Assembly (NCBI GenBank): GCA_016867235.1
Contig: VGJY01000005.1
Location: 1 to 61,110 of the forward strand
Direction: 5' to 3'
Length of the DNA: 61,110 nucleotides
Source of the DNA: Candidatus Tanganyikabacteria bacterium
GTDB lineage: Bacteria > Cyanobacteriota > Sericytochromatia > S15B-MN24 > VGJW01
Each line of letters opens with the position of its first letter. Within the stretch, counting starts at the first letter, position 1. The position numbers were made by a program, and so were the translations under genes. The notes under the pieces are model-generated. The model was not told the origin of the DNA. It saw only the letters and a program-made list of their open reading frames with translations, and ran no database searches. Shown one piece after another: positions 1 to 9,196 of the stretch.

Positions 1-72
1 ATCAGCCATCTGCCGGATGAGACCAGCGATCTCCGGCGGAAGGGCGGCGAGCAGCTCCGGGCGAATCTCCAC
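1..72 (-). CDS. Partial CDS running off the left edge, possibly a transposase N-terminus
   Basis: The minus strand reads about 24 codons from a GTG at 72 to the window edge (EIRPELLAALPPEIAGLIRQ is visible), with an in-frame stop just upstream of the GTG. The leucine/proline-rich opening resembles the first residues of IS66-type transposases, but so short a piece cannot be assigned. Its neighbour is a decayed transposase, which supports a mobile-element setting. Confidence 0.3.
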   Translation of the reverse strand, partial: MEIRPELLAALPPEIAGLIRQMAD

Positions 73-99
73 GGAGCAATTGTAAACATGGAGATCAGA

Positions 100-560
100 T
101 CAGACAAGCTCTCGGTGAGCAGTTACCTTCGGCTTAGGTCTTGGGAGGTTTCCATTTCGAGCAGTTCGAAAAGTCGGGCTGCTGATCACAGAAGCAGATC
201 GACGTGCTATGACGAGCCTCTCGATGCCGAAGAGCTCGCGCAGGTAGCCGACCTGCTCGATGAGCGTGGTCGAGTCAATCGTGTTGCCAGGATAGACCGT
301 GACGCCAACAGGGCAGCCGCGGCTGTCGGCCAGCAGGCCGAACATGACCTGCCGGGTGCCCCTCTTTCCGTCGCGACTGTGCCCCAGGGCGGCGAGCGGG
401 CACTTCTCGCGTCGATGTCAGGTCGTAGAGCACCAAGCTCCCCGGATCGAGATGGCGCTTGGCAGCTTCTTCTCGATCCGACGATGCTCATCAGCCCGGA
501 GCGTGGCCGAGCCTTCGATCTACTCCGGACGATCAACGCGTAGCCAGAAACCCAAAGACT
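100..560 (-). pseudogene. Decayed IS1634-like DDE transposase fragment
   Basis: In one minus-strand frame the peptide contains CPLAALGHSRDGKRGTRQVM, FGLLADSRGCPVGVTVYPGN and LRELFGIERLVI, which match the central region of IS1634-type transposases. Just upstream in another frame lies SLVLYDLTST, which normally precedes this region directly, so the gene has at least one frameshift. After FGIERLVI the conserved sequence is lost and no catalytic C-terminus follows. The N-terminal half is also missing. This is an inactive remnant. From about 560 to 762 I see no gene, only a short inverted repeat (GGCCCTG/CAGGGCC around 563-589). Confidence 0.7.
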
Positions 561-762
561 CGGCCCTGGCTGTAGTAACGGCAGGGCCTTGCTTACAGGT
601 CGATTTCAGCCTTGGAACTTCGGGTTAGGCGACGGCGAGTCATGGGCAATCACACCCACACCGGGCGCGCGTGCGGCCCGGGGGGCGACCTGGTGATCAT
701 CCTCGGGCTCGGGGTCCCCGGCGGCGCGGAACCGCGATTCGCCGTCGGCGCCGACCACCTAC

Positions 763-2793
763 CTACTTGCTCGCCAGCTGGTGCCGCTTGCTGACCAGCG
801 ACATCGCCCGCTGGGCGATGTGCTCGGCCGTGAGGCCCAGCTTGCGCATGAGCTCCCACGGGCCTCCCGACTCGCCGAAGCGATCGTCCACGCCGATCAT
901 GTCGAAAATGAGCGGCATGCGGAAGTCGCGGTCGCAGGACAGCGCCGTCGCCACGATGCCGCCGAAGCCGCCGCGCTGGTGCTCCTCGGCCGTCAGGACG
1001 ACGCCGGTTTCGCGGGCTGCCCGCAGCAGGGCCTCGCGATCGAGGGGCTTTACCGTGTGCACGTTTAAAACGCGCGTCTCGAGGCTCGCCTCCTCCTTGA
1101 GCAGCCACGCGGCGCGCATGGCCTCGGGCACCATGGGACCGCACGCCACGATGGTCAGGTCCTCGCCCTCGCCCCTGTACTCCGAGGCCAGGACGGTCTC
1201 GAACGCGTCGGCGAAGCGGCGGGCACGGCCGCGGAAGCGGATGACATTGGCCTGGCCGAACACGAGGGGCGTGTCGGCGCTGGTCACCACGGGAGTGGCC
1301 TCGCGGGCGAACCGCGCGTAGACCGGGCCCTTGATGCCCAGGAAAGCCACTTCGCACAGCCTGTCGGTCTCGACCGAGTCGCAGGGCACGATCACCGTCA
1401 TGTTCGGCAGGATGGCCATCAGGGAGATCTCCTCGAGGGCCTGGTGGGTGGCGCCGTCGGGCCCGACCGAAATCCCGCCGTGCGCGCCGCCGATCTTGAC
1501 GTTGAGGCTGTCGTAGCAGATGGTCGTGCGGATCTGGTCCCACGGCCGGCCGGACGCGAATACGCCGTACGTGCCGGTGATCGGGATCTTGCCCGCCAGG
1601 GCGAGGCCCGCGGCGACCTGCATCATGTTCTGCTCGGCGATGCCGACCGAGAAGACGCGATCCAGGCGCTCCGGGTGGCCGGCCTCGAAGTCGGAGATCT
1701 TGATGGAGCCCGAAATGTCGGCGTGAATGGTGCAGACTCGCGGGTCCTCGCCGATGCGGGACAGGCAGGAGCCAAAACCGAAGCGGGTGGGCTCCATCTC
1801 GACCTTCATGTCTTCCAGGTCGTTCCACCAGTAGCCGATGCTGAACTTGGGATGCGCCGCGTCGACCGCGACGATGTTGGCGCTCTGGAAGGCCGCGGCC
1901 GCCGAGAGCAACTGCTCCACCCGCACGTTGTCCAGGGCCGGGCACGCGATGTCGGCCAGGGCCTGCCGCAGTTGGGCATCGTCCTTGGTGGGCACCCCGT
2001 GCCATGACGCCTGGTTCTCCATGAAGGACACGCCCTTGCCTTTGACCGTGTCGGCCAGGATCACCGTGGGCTTGCCGGAGGTGTGGCGCGCCTCGTTGAA
2101 TGCGTTCAGGATCTTGCGCATGTCGTGGCCGTCGATGCGGATGACGTGCCAGCCGAACGCCTTGTACTTCTCTTCCAGCGGTTCGACGGTCATCACGTCC
2201 TTGACCCAGCCGTCGATCTGCAACCTGTTGCAGTCCACGATGCCGCACAGGTTGTCCAGCTTGAACTGGGCGGCGCTCATCACGCCCTCCCAGATGCTCC
2301 CTTCCTGCTGCTCGCCGTCGCCCATCACGCAGTAGATGCGGGTGTCCCGCCTGTCGAGGCGCGCCGCCAGGGCCGCCCCGACCGCGACGCCCAGCCCCTG
2401 GCCCAGCGACCCGGACGAGACCTCGACGCCGGCCAGGCCGGGCGCGTGCGGGTGGCCCTGGAACGGGCTGCCCACCTTGCGGAGCGTCACGACCTCCTCG
2501 TAGGAAAAATAGCCGGCCTTGGCGAGGGCGACGTACAGCGTGGGCGCCTTGTGGCCGGCCGAGAAGAAGATCTTGTCGCGGCCGTCCCAGCCCGGATCGC
2601 GCGGATCCAGGCGCGCCTCGTTGAGGAACAGGGCGGCCGCCACGTCCATGATGGACAGGGTGCCCCCGGGATGGCCCGATCGCGCCGCATGGATGGCCAG
2701 GAGGTTCAGGGCGCGCATCTCGCGCGCTGCCTCCACCAGTTGATCGGCGTCGTAACGCTCTTCGAGGCCGGTGCGGGAATCGACGATGGGCAT
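763..2793 (-). CDS. tkt: Transketolase
   Basis: A 676-residue thiamine-diphosphate enzyme that moves two-carbon ketol units between sugar phosphates in the pentose phosphate pathway. The N-terminal ThDP domain has GHKAPTLY and the metal/ThDP motif GDGEQQEG (GDG at 158-160, Asn at about 189). The middle pyrimidine domain carries the catalytic-Glu region VGIAEQNMM and the C-terminal domain has GGFGGIVATALS. Length is normal for a full transketolase; sequence style resembles the archaeal/deep-bacterial branch that also occurs as split subunits. An AGGAGA site precedes the ATG. It lies 13 nt after the aminotransferase gene and is probably co-transcribed with it. Confidence 0.93.
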   Translation of the reverse strand: MPIVDSRTGLEERYDADQLVEAAREMRALNLLAIHAARSGHPGGTLSIMDVAAALFLNEARLDPRDPGWDGRDKIFFSAGHKAPTLYVALAKAGYFSYEEVVTLRKVGSPFQGHPHAPGLAGVEVSSGSLGQGLGVAVGAALAARLDRRDTRIYCVMGDGEQQEGSIWEGVMSAAQFKLDNLCGIVDCNRLQIDGWVKDVMTVEPLEEKYKAFGWHVIRIDGHDMRKILNAFNEARHTSGKPTVILADTVKGKGVSFMENQASWHGVPTKDDAQLRQALADIACPALDNVRVEQLLSAAAAFQSANIVAVDAAHPKFSIGYWWNDLEDMKVEMEPTRFGFGSCLSRIGEDPRVCTIHADISGSIKISDFEAGHPERLDRVFSVGIAEQNMMQVAAGLALAGKIPITGTYGVFASGRPWDQIRTTICYDSLNVKIGGAHGGISVGPDGATHQALEEISLMAILPNMTVIVPCDSVETDRLCEVAFLGIKGPVYARFAREATPVVTSADTPLVFGQANVIRFRGRARRFADAFETVLASEYRGEGEDLTIVACGPMVPEAMRAAWLLKEEASLETRVLNVHTVKPLDREALLRAARETGVVLTAEEHQRGGFGGIVATALSCDRDFRMPLIFDMIGVDDRFGESGGPWELMRKLGLTAEHIAQRAMSLVSKRHQLASK

Positions 2794-2806
2794 TTCTGTT
2801 GCTCTC

Positions 2807-4024
2807 CTAACGCGCCAGGAAGGAGCGGAACCCTTCCAGGCCTTCTTCTATCTGGTCCGCGTCGATGCCCGAATAGGCGAAGCGGATGAAGCGGCGCGAC
2901 TCTCCGGGCAGTGCCCGCCCGAAATGCAGCCGCGTGCAGAACGAAACCCCGGTGGCCTCCAGGGCCGCCAGCCGGAACCGATCGTAATCGTCCAGGCCCA
3001 GGTTGGCCATGGCCTCGGTGACGTCAGGGAATAGGTAGAACGTGGTGTTGGCGGCGAAGCAGCTGACGCCGGGCGTCCCGGCCAGGATGGCGAGGGCCTT
3101 GTCGCGCCGCTCCCGCAAGACGTCCAGCAGGCCCTGGGCGCCGGACTGGTCGCCCTGCAGGGCTTCCAGGGCCCCGTACTGGATGAACGTGTTGGAGCAA
3201 GACTCGTCATTGACGTTTAGTCGGGCGATGGCGGCGATCCAGTCGGCGGGCCCCACCGCGGCGCCCAGCCGCCAGCCGGTCATCGCGAACTTCTTGGAGA
3301 ACGTGTAGAGGATGACGGCGCGTTCGGCCACGCCCGGGAACGACACGAGGGACTCCGACTCGCCCGAGTAGCGGATGTCGAAGTACGCCTCGTCGCACAG
3401 GACCTTGAGATCGTGGCGCACCACCAGTTCGGCCAGGCGCGCCAGTTCCTCGTGGGAGGACTCGGCGCCGGTGGGGTTCTGGAGGTTGTTGAACACCAGG
3501 AAGCGCGTGCGCGGCGTGATTTTCTTCTCCATCCCCGCGAAGTCTATCTCGAAGTTGTCCTTGCCCTGGACGAACCCGTAAGGCACCGCGACGCCGCCGT
3601 GGAACTCGATTTGCGACTCGTAGATCGGGTAGCCCGGATTCGGGTACAGGACCTCGTCGCCGGGATTCATCAGCGCGAGGAAGAACTTGCCGATGACCGG
3701 CTTGCCGCCTGGCTGGATCGCCACGTTGGACCCTGTGTACGTCGTGCCGTGCGTCTTGTTGAGATCGGCCGCCAGGGCCTCCCGTAGCTGCCCGATGCCG
3801 GCCGGCGGCGCGTAGCGCGTCATGCCGTCGCGCATGGCCCTGATCGTCGCCTCGACGATGTTTGGCGGCGTCGCGAGGTTCATGTCGCCCAGGTGGAAGG
3901 GATAGACTTTGTGGCCCTTGGCGGCGTGCGCCGCGGCCTCGGCCGAGACGGAGAACGCCGTCTCGGTGCCCAGGCGGGCAAGACGTTCGGCGAGGACGGC
4001 CTTCGGAGCTTGCAGCAAAGTCAT
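2807..4024 (-). CDS. Class I/II PLP-dependent aminotransferase
   Basis: A 405-residue fold-type I aminotransferase of the aspartate/aromatic family. Visible landmarks are NPTG (Asn183), CDEAY (Asp212) and the PLP-lysine motif SK-x5-GWRLG (Lys244), followed by a C-terminal small domain. Substrate specificity cannot be read from sequence; aromatic or aspartate/alanine types are all possible. I chose ATG 4024 because AGGA lies 7 nt upstream; an in-frame GTG at 4042 would add six residues. It is the first gene of a two-gene unit with transketolase, so erythrose-4-phosphate supply and aromatic amino-acid metabolism may be linked here (inference). Confidence 0.85.
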   Translation of the reverse strand: MTLLQAPKAVLAERLARLGTETAFSVSAEAAAHAAKGHKVYPFHLGDMNLATPPNIVEATIRAMRDGMTRYAPPAGIGQLREALAADLNKTHGTTYTGSNVAIQPGGKPVIGKFFLALMNPGDEVLYPNPGYPIYESQIEFHGGVAVPYGFVQGKDNFEIDFAGMEKKITPRTRFLVFNNLQNPTGAESSHEELARLAELVVRHDLKVLCDEAYFDIRYSGESESLVSFPGVAERAVILYTFSKKFAMTGWRLGAAVGPADWIAAIARLNVNDESCSNTFIQYGALEALQGDQSGAQGLLDVLRERRDKALAILAGTPGVSCFAANTTFYLFPDVTEAMANLGLDDYDRFRLAALEATGVSFCTRLHFGRALPGESRRFIRFAYSGIDADQIEEGLEGFRSFLAR

Positions 4025-4070
4025 CCCATGATCCTGAACCACCGGTCGGCGGTCCGGTTCCGTACGTACT

Positions 4071-4086
4071 ACGGGCTTAGGCCCGT
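4071..4086. terminator. Short GC-rich hairpin between two minus-strand genes
   Basis: ACGGGC-TTAG-GCCCGT forms a perfect 6-bp stem with a 4-nt loop in the gap between the DHOR gene and the aminotransferase gene. There is no long T-tract on either side, so termination is only a possibility. Confidence 0.35.
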
Positions 4087-4122
4087 TTCAGCTTGATCTG
4101 ATGCGGCTTACGTCCTCGCAGC

Positions 4123-4184
4123 CCCGCCTCGCGTACGACACTGGTACGCCACGGCGGGCCTGCTGCGGGCGCGCTCGCATCACG
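4123..4184. repeat. Structured intergenic repeat, copy 1 (GTACG stem-loop)
   Basis: CCCGCC-TC-GCGTAC-7 nt-GTACGC-CAC-GGCGGG forms a two-tier stem-loop with an internal loop. It is followed by CCTG, then a GCGC-rich stretch, then CTCGCAT. The same architecture and the same trailing sequence occur at 20582-20646. Both copies are intergenic. Confidence 0.55.
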
Positions 4185-4202
4185 AGTCAAGCTGCAACAG
4201 GC

Positions 4203-5441
4203 CTAGATACTCATCAGAAACGCCTTGATCGCGTCGCGGCTCGCGGCGTCGAGGGCGTTGTAGGCGGCCGTGACCTTGGCTCCCTCGCCGCCGTGGTTGC
4301 GGATGGCGTCGTCGAGCGAATCGGTTCGCCCGTCGTGCAGGAACACCTTCCGGAAGCGCAAGCCCCACAGCGGCGTCGTGCGCCACTCCGTGCCCTTGGC
4401 GGCGCCCTGCCACTTGATGCCATCGTCCATCAGCGGGCCCATGTCGTGCAGCAGGAGGTCCGAGTAGAGGTTGGCGGTGACGCCCTCGGGGATGCCGATG
4501 GCGTTCTTGGCCGTCTTGAACGACGGCACATGGCACTCGGCGCAGCCGATGCGCGTGAACGCCTCCTTGCCCATCGCGGCCTGCACCGTGAGCGGCAGGG
4601 GCGGCGGGGGCGCCTGGAAGCGCTGGAAGAAAGTCATGTCGTCTACCTGCGCGGGGGTCAGATCCAGCGACGCCGACGCGGCGCCCCGGGAGTCGAAGAA
4701 CGCCTTCACGAACGGGTAGCTGGCGCTCGCATATAGCGGGGGGGCGGCGATCGCCTGCGGCAGCACGTTCGGGAAGAACTCGTAGGGGCGCTCCTTGGAG
4801 GTCAGGCCCATCTCGAAGTTGGCCGCCGTCACCGTGAAGTTGCGCATGTTGCCGGTCTGGTTCTTCCAGCCCAGGCGCCCGAGTTCGGGGCCGTCGTAGT
4901 TGGCCTTCCCGACTATGCCCAGCTCCTGCCGCCGGGCGCTCTGCCCCAGGTTCGCGAGGATGTCGGCCGTGGCGATCGCCTCGATGAGGCCCGTGCCGTA
5001 GGTGATCGGCGAGATGCGCTTGGAAATGGCTGTCGTGCCCACCGGGAACTGCTCCTGGGGGATGCCGTGCAGCGCCCGGTCGGAGATGACCGGCCCCCCT
5101 TGCTCCTTGAGGGTGACCGGCGCGTCCCCCTGCACACCGGCGATCAGGATCAGGAGTTCCTTCGAGCCGCCGCCCGAGTCCGGGAAGCCGTGGCACATCT
5201 TGCAACTGGTGTTGTTGAAGAGCGGCCCGAGGCCTTCCGCGGGCGTGAACGTCTTGTCGAACAGGGCGCGCCCGCGGTTGAACTGCTCGAGTTGTTTCTG
5301 GGTCAGGCCGGGCAACGGCTTGACGAACACGTCGCTCGACGTGGCGGCCAGGAAGTCGCGTGGCGGGCAACCGGTGAGGAGGGCGACCGCGACAGCTGCG
5401 CCGGCCGCCAGGGCGGGCCGGATCCGGACGTTCTGGTTCAT
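4203..5441 (-). CDS. Di-haem oxidoreductase-like c-type cytochrome lipoprotein (DHOR/DUF1111)
   Basis: A 412-residue protein with a lipobox signal peptide (LLTGC, Cys25) and two c-haem motifs, CKMCH (Cys80-Cys83-His84) and CAECH (Cys300-Cys303-His304). The spacing and FNNTSCKMCHGFP context match the family annotated as putative thiol oxidoreductase/di-haem peroxidase (PF06537). It should sit in the periplasm on a membrane lipid anchor and accept or donate electrons. The reaction is not established for the family; members often lie beside metal-uptake lipoproteins. It is second in a minus-strand pair, 10 nt after the lipoprotein gene at 5452-6453, so the two probably form one operon and one assembly. 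Confidence 0.8.
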   Translation of the reverse strand: MNQNVRIRPALAAGAAVAVALLTGCPPRDFLAATSSDVFVKPLPGLTQKQLEQFNRGRALFDKTFTPAEGLGPLFNNTSCKMCHGFPDSGGGSKELLILIAGVQGDAPVTLKEQGGPVISDRALHGIPQEQFPVGTTAISKRISPITYGTGLIEAIATADILANLGQSARRQELGIVGKANYDGPELGRLGWKNQTGNMRNFTVTAANFEMGLTSKERPYEFFPNVLPQAIAAPPLYASASYPFVKAFFDSRGAASASLDLTPAQVDDMTFFQRFQAPPPPLPLTVQAAMGKEAFTRIGCAECHVPSFKTAKNAIGIPEGVTANLYSDLLLHDMGPLMDDGIKWQGAAKGTEWRTTPLWGLRFRKVFLHDGRTDSLDDAIRNHGGEGAKVTAAYNALDAASRDAIKAFLMSI

Positions 5442-5451
5442 CGCCTCGCTC

Positions 5452-6453
5452 CTACTGGATCTCGGCCTTGCCCGACGGAATGCCCTTGGCCGCGACGTTT
5501 TGCAGCGCCTCCATCAGGTTCTGCGACGTGGAGGCCGGCACGGTGCCCTCCAGCACCCGGATAGGCCCGGGATACTGGTCCTCGTTGTTGAGGGCGGCGT
5601 TGTCGATCGCCACGATCACCCGACTGCCCGCCAGGTCGGGCTTGTTGGAGTCGGTGGCGACCTTGGGATCGAGCGAGCCGGTGTCCACGCCCGCGGGCAG
5701 GTTGACGTTGAAATCCTCGCCGGGCATCGGCGGGCCGGGGAAATTGACCGGCAGCGACACGCTGTTGAGTCCCGTATAGCCCGCCCAGTCGTCGTTGTCG
5801 GCCGGATCGCGGAACTTCCCCGTCCGCAACGGGATGCCGCCGGGAAGGATGACCCAGCCGGAGTACGCCCAGCCCTGCGGCAGGGGCGGAAGATCCAGGC
5901 CCGGGCTGCGCCGGGTGATGTTGCCCGCGGAGTCGCGGGCGAGCTTCTCGAACCACAGGCCGTTCCAGAGGTTGGGCCACTTGGGCAGGAAGGCCGGGTT
6001 ATCCAGCACGAAGGTGCCGTTGGCCGCCGCGAAGTCCTCGTAGGTGATCGGCGCCGCCAGGTAGGCGGTGCCGGGCTTGACGGCGCCCAGCGCCCCCTTC
6101 ATGAACACCTGCTTGCTCGGCGCCGTGCCGGTCGCGCCGGGCAACTCCTGGGTCAGCCAGATCTCGCTGATGGCGGCGAGACCCACCGCGGCCGTCCAGC
6201 TTGGGGTGAACTTGCCCGCGAGGTCCGTGGGATTTCCGTCGGGACCGACAAGGAAGCGGCCGATCAGCGTGGCTTCTCCGCCGGTCCCCATGGCCCAGGC
6301 GGCGTAATGGCCGTATTTCTTGTCGATCTGCGCCAGGTTGGCGACCGACAGGTTCACACTCGTGGACGTCGCGAAGTACGCGAAGGGGTTGGTCTGGCAG
6401 CCGGAAAGGACAGCGAGGGTACCAGCGAGGAACACCGACCTGGGATTGACCAT
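5452..6453 (-). CDS. Lipoprotein of unknown function, partner of the DHOR cytochrome
   Basis: A 333-residue protein with a clear lipobox (AVLSGC, Cys19). No catalytic motif is recognisable. The chain is rich in Gly, Pro and Trp and reads as a beta-rich secreted domain, with a stretch at about 270-315 (SRVIVAIDNAALNNEDQYPG) that looks like the sandwich domain of small secreted stress or anti-sigma-like proteins. It precedes the c-haem gene by 10 nt on the same strand and is presumably transcribed with it. I infer an exported redox or binding partner; no specific ligand is suggested by the sequence. Confidence 0.65.
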   Translation of the reverse strand: MVNPRSVFLAGTLAVLSGCQTNPFAYFATSTSVNLSVANLAQIDKKYGHYAAWAMGTGGEATLIGRFLVGPDGNPTDLAGKFTPSWTAAVGLAAISEIWLTQELPGATGTAPSKQVFMKGALGAVKPGTAYLAAPITYEDFAAANGTFVLDNPAFLPKWPNLWNGLWFEKLARDSAGNITRRSPGLDLPPLPQGWAYSGWVILPGGIPLRTGKFRDPADNDDWAGYTGLNSVSLPVNFPGPPMPGEDFNVNLPAGVDTGSLDPKVATDSNKPDLAGSRVIVAIDNAALNNEDQYPGPIRVLEGTVPASTSQNLMEALQNVAAKGIPSGKAEIQ

Positions 6454-6478
6454 GGATTCGACTCCGTTTCGTTCGGGA

Positions 6479-6955
6479 TCAAGTTCGTGGGGCGGCCGCG
6501 AGCCGGCGGCGCCCGGCTTCCCGGTGCCAGGCCGACGCCTTGGCGAGAGACAGGATGAAGAACACGCCGCCGCCGGCCGGCGCCACCCAGGCGATGCCCC
6601 CGAGCGGCAGCGCCAGATGGACGGCGGCCGCCAGCCCGATGCCGGCGAAAACCCCGGCCATGCCGAGGTGGAACTGCGTCAGGCCGCTAGCCGCCGTGAC
6701 CCCGGCCGCCGGCCCGCCTTCGGGTGTGGCGGCAAGATCGAGGGCCATCCCGATCCGGTTGCGGCAGACGTACAAGCCGCCCGCACCGGCGATGAGGCAG
6801 GCAACCGCCAGCATGCCCAGGATGGCGCCCATGCCGGAAAGCCGGGCGCACTGGGCCAGGACCGAGGCGGCGGCGACCACCGTGATGACGGCGGTAATGC
6901 CGGCGGTGGACGCGAGGCTGGTTCCGTGGGGAGGAGTGAGCGGCGGAAACTTCAT
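6479..6955 (-). CDS. Small multipass membrane protein, function unknown
   Basis: 158 residues with about four hydrophobic segments (roughly 16-37, 42-65, 98-117 and 121-140) joined by short loops, and a basic Arg-rich tail (HREAGRRRLAAAPRT). No family is recognised. It starts 13 nt upstream of the cysteine desulfurase stop codon on the same strand, so it may be the last gene of that unit. No strong ribosome-binding site precedes the ATG. Confidence 0.55.
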   Translation of the reverse strand: MKFPPLTPPHGTSLASTAGITAVITVVAAASVLAQCARLSGMGAILGMLAVACLIAGAGGLYVCRNRIGMALDLAATPEGGPAAGVTAASGLTQFHLGMAGVFAGIGLAAAVHLALPLGGIAWVAPAGGGVFFILSLAKASAWHREAGRRRLAAAPRT

Positions 6956-6968
6956 GTCTGCAACTTCT

Positions 6969-8366
6969 TCAAACGGCGCTTGGCCGGCACCCCCCGCTCG
7001 GAACGGGGATGCCGAGCCACCTGGCGAGTGTCGCCAGCCCCTGCGGGTAAAGGCGATCGACCTGGGCGCCCGGGCCGAGCACCCGGGACAGGTAGCGTTT
7101 TCCCGGGAGGATGCTCTCCCGGCTGTGGAAGTCGTAAACGGCCTCGGCGGCCGAGAGGTGCGCGGGCGTGAGCACGAGGCCGGCTTCCGCGGCCTTGGCC
7201 TCCAGGGGGCCGCGGCGCCGGGCGAACGGCGACAGGGTCTCTAGATCCGCGATTGCCGCCAGGATCCGCGGTATTGCCGCCGCGAGGTCCTGCGCGGTGG
7301 TGGACCAGCCGAGCGACATGCGCAGGACGCCAGTCTCCTCGGGAAGGCCGATCGCCGCCATCACGTGCGAGCGTGCGTCGCCCAGGCACGCCGCCGACGA
7401 CGAGGCCTGGACGCCTTGCTGGTCCAGAACCCACACGAGTTCGTCGCCCTGGAAGCCCGGGAAGCCCAGGGTCAGCACGTGCGGCAGGGCCAGGTCGGGC
7501 CGGTCGGCCCAGCAGCCCAGCGGCCGCGCCGCGGGAAAGCGCGCCCGGATGGCGGCCGCGAGCCGATCGCGAAGATCGGCCAGGCGCTTCGCCTCGGCGG
7601 TCCGATCGGCGACCACCGCGGCGGCCGCCGCGCCGAAACCGGCGCACAGGGCGACCGCGACCGTCCCCGGCCTGATCCCGCCTTCCTGGGCGCCGCCCAC
7701 GATCAGCGGGCCGACGTGGATGTCCCCGCGGACCACCAGGGCGCCGACGCCCATCGGCCCGCCCAGCTTGTGGGCCGAGAGCGACAGGAGATCCCAGGGC
7801 ACGGCCGAAAGGTCGCGGGTGCCGGCCGCCTGCACGCCGTCCACGTGGAACAGCGCGCCGCGGCGATGGGCCAGGTCGGCCAGGTCGGCGAGGCGCTGCA
7901 CCGTCCCCAGCTCGTTGTGGCCGCCGATGACCGACAGGAGCTTGGTTTCGGCCGTGAACGCGTCCTCGGCCCGCGCGGGATCCAGCAGGCCACCGGAATC
8001 CGGAGCGAGCAGGGAGACGCTCCAGCCTTCGGTCGCCAGGGCCTCGAAGGCGCGCCGGCTGGCGGAGTGCTCGATGCGGCTGGAGACGGCGTGCCCGCCG
8101 CGGCCGGGCAGGACGCGGGCCAGCCCGCGGATGGCCAGGTTCGAGGCCTCGGTCGCGCCCGACGTGAAGACCACCTGATCGGCCCGGGCGCCCACCAGGG
8201 CCGCCACCTGCTCGCGGGCCGCCCATAGGCGCGCGCGGGCCGCGCGGCCGGCCGAATGCGAACTGCCGGTGTTCTGGGGGCCCAGATCCCAGCACGCCAG
8301 CACCGCGTCCCGCGCCGCGGGTCGGATCGGCGACGTCGCGGCGTGGTCGAGGTAGATCGAGGTCAA
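6969..8366 (-). CDS. NifS/IscS-family cysteine desulfurase-like enzyme with C-terminal extension
   Basis: A 465-residue fold-type I PLP enzyme starting YLDHAATSP. It has the PLP lysine in SAHKLGGPMGVGAL (Lys200) and a catalytic-loop cysteine in SSSAACLGDAR (Cys327), the features needed to take sulfur from cysteine as a persulfide. It is 60-80 residues longer than typical IscS, with a tail ending in Pro/Gly-rich sequence. The start is TTG 8366, in a TTGA overlap with the stop of the DUF169 gene, implying translational coupling. Being last in a HemW-like/DUF169/NifS trio suggests it supplies sulfur for an Fe-S or sulfurated product of that operon (inference). Confidence 0.85.
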   Translation of the reverse strand: MTSIYLDHAATSPIRPAARDAVLACWDLGPQNTGSSHSAGRAARARLWAAREQVAALVGARADQVVFTSGATEASNLAIRGLARVLPGRGGHAVSSRIEHSASRRAFEALATEGWSVSLLAPDSGGLLDPARAEDAFTAETKLLSVIGGHNELGTVQRLADLADLAHRRGALFHVDGVQAAGTRDLSAVPWDLLSLSAHKLGGPMGVGALVVRGDIHVGPLIVGGAQEGGIRPGTVAVALCAGFGAAAAAVVADRTAEAKRLADLRDRLAAAIRARFPAARPLGCWADRPDLALPHVLTLGFPGFQGDELVWVLDQQGVQASSSAACLGDARSHVMAAIGLPEETGVLRMSLGWSTTAQDLAAAIPRILAAIADLETLSPFARRRGPLEAKAAEAGLVLTPAHLSAAEAVYDFHSRESILPGKRYLSRVLGPGAQVDRLYPQGLATLARWLGIPVPSGGCRPSAV

Positions 8367-9196
8367 CCGGGGTACCTGGGGAACGGGTAGCCCGTGGCGG
8401 AGGCCTCCATGCCCGCGACGGCCGACTGGAAGTAGCTCCACGGCAGTCCCAGCCCGTTGAGGCCGCCTTCCCAGCGCGCCACCACGCGGGCCCCCACGCA
8501 GAGGAAACTGGCATTGGGCTTGCCGGTGACGTACGGATAGCTGGTGAGATCGACCGAGAAGCCGCCCACGCCCAGCGTGGAGGATTCGAAGCGCTCGCCG
8601 GTCTGGAAGGTGAGGCCCTGGATGGTGCGCAGGGTCTCGCGCGGGGTGAGCGCGAGGATCACCACGTCCGGTTCGATTGTCGCCAGTTCGGGATCGGGCG
8701 GGAACGCCACGACGGCCGCGGTCGTCGCCGGCTGCACCTTGGGCATACCCTGGTAGGCCTTCTTCGCTGCGTCCACGGACAGGTAGCGCCCGACGTCGTC
8801 GGCGCCGTAGAGCGCCAGGTCCTGGCGCCCGGCCGCCGCGCAGCCGAACACCAGGCCCTCCCGGTAGTCGCGGGGCGTGGGCGGCGTGCCCATGTTCTGG
8901 CTGTACTGCCGCCAGCCCGGCAGGGGATCGGGATCCTGCTCGTCGATGAGCCCCAATGCGATGCCGGCCATCATGCAGCCGATGGTCTCCTTGGTGACCA
9001 GCGGCACCTCGCCCTTGGCGGCCTGCTTGAGCGCGTAGCACCAGGTGTAGGCCATGTCGAGCGGCGCGGCCTGCGGCGGCGCGGCGTCGCCGTGCTTCAC
9101 GAACTTGACGCCGACCGCGGCGATTTCGGGCAGGTCGGGCGTGCCGAAGGCCGCCATGTAGCGCCGGTAGAGTTCCGGAAAAGTGGCAGTGCTCAT
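8363..9196 (-). CDS. DUF169 family protein
   Basis: 277 residues matching the uncharacterised DUF169 family (PF02596): the ending ARVVARWEGGLNGLGLPWSY, several conserved cysteines, and the central EPDVVILALTP block. The biochemical role of the family is unknown; many members are found in anaerobes. The ATG at 9196 lies in an ATGA overlap with the upstream radical SAM gene and its stop lies in a TTGA overlap with the downstream cysteine desulfurase, so it is translated as the middle gene of a tightly coupled trio. Confidence 0.75.
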   Translation of the reverse strand: MSTATFPELYRRYMAAFGTPDLPEIAAVGVKFVKHGDAAPPQAAPLDMAYTWCYALKQAAKGEVPLVTKETIGCMMAGIALGLIDEQDPDPLPGWRQYSQNMGTPPTPRDYREGLVFGCAAAGRQDLALYGADDVGRYLSVDAAKKAYQGMPKVQPATTAAVVAFPPDPELATIEPDVVILALTPRETLRTIQGLTFQTGERFESSTLGVGGFSVDLTSYPYVTGKPNASFLCVGARVVARWEGGLNGLGLPWSYFQSAVAGMEASATGYPFPRYPG

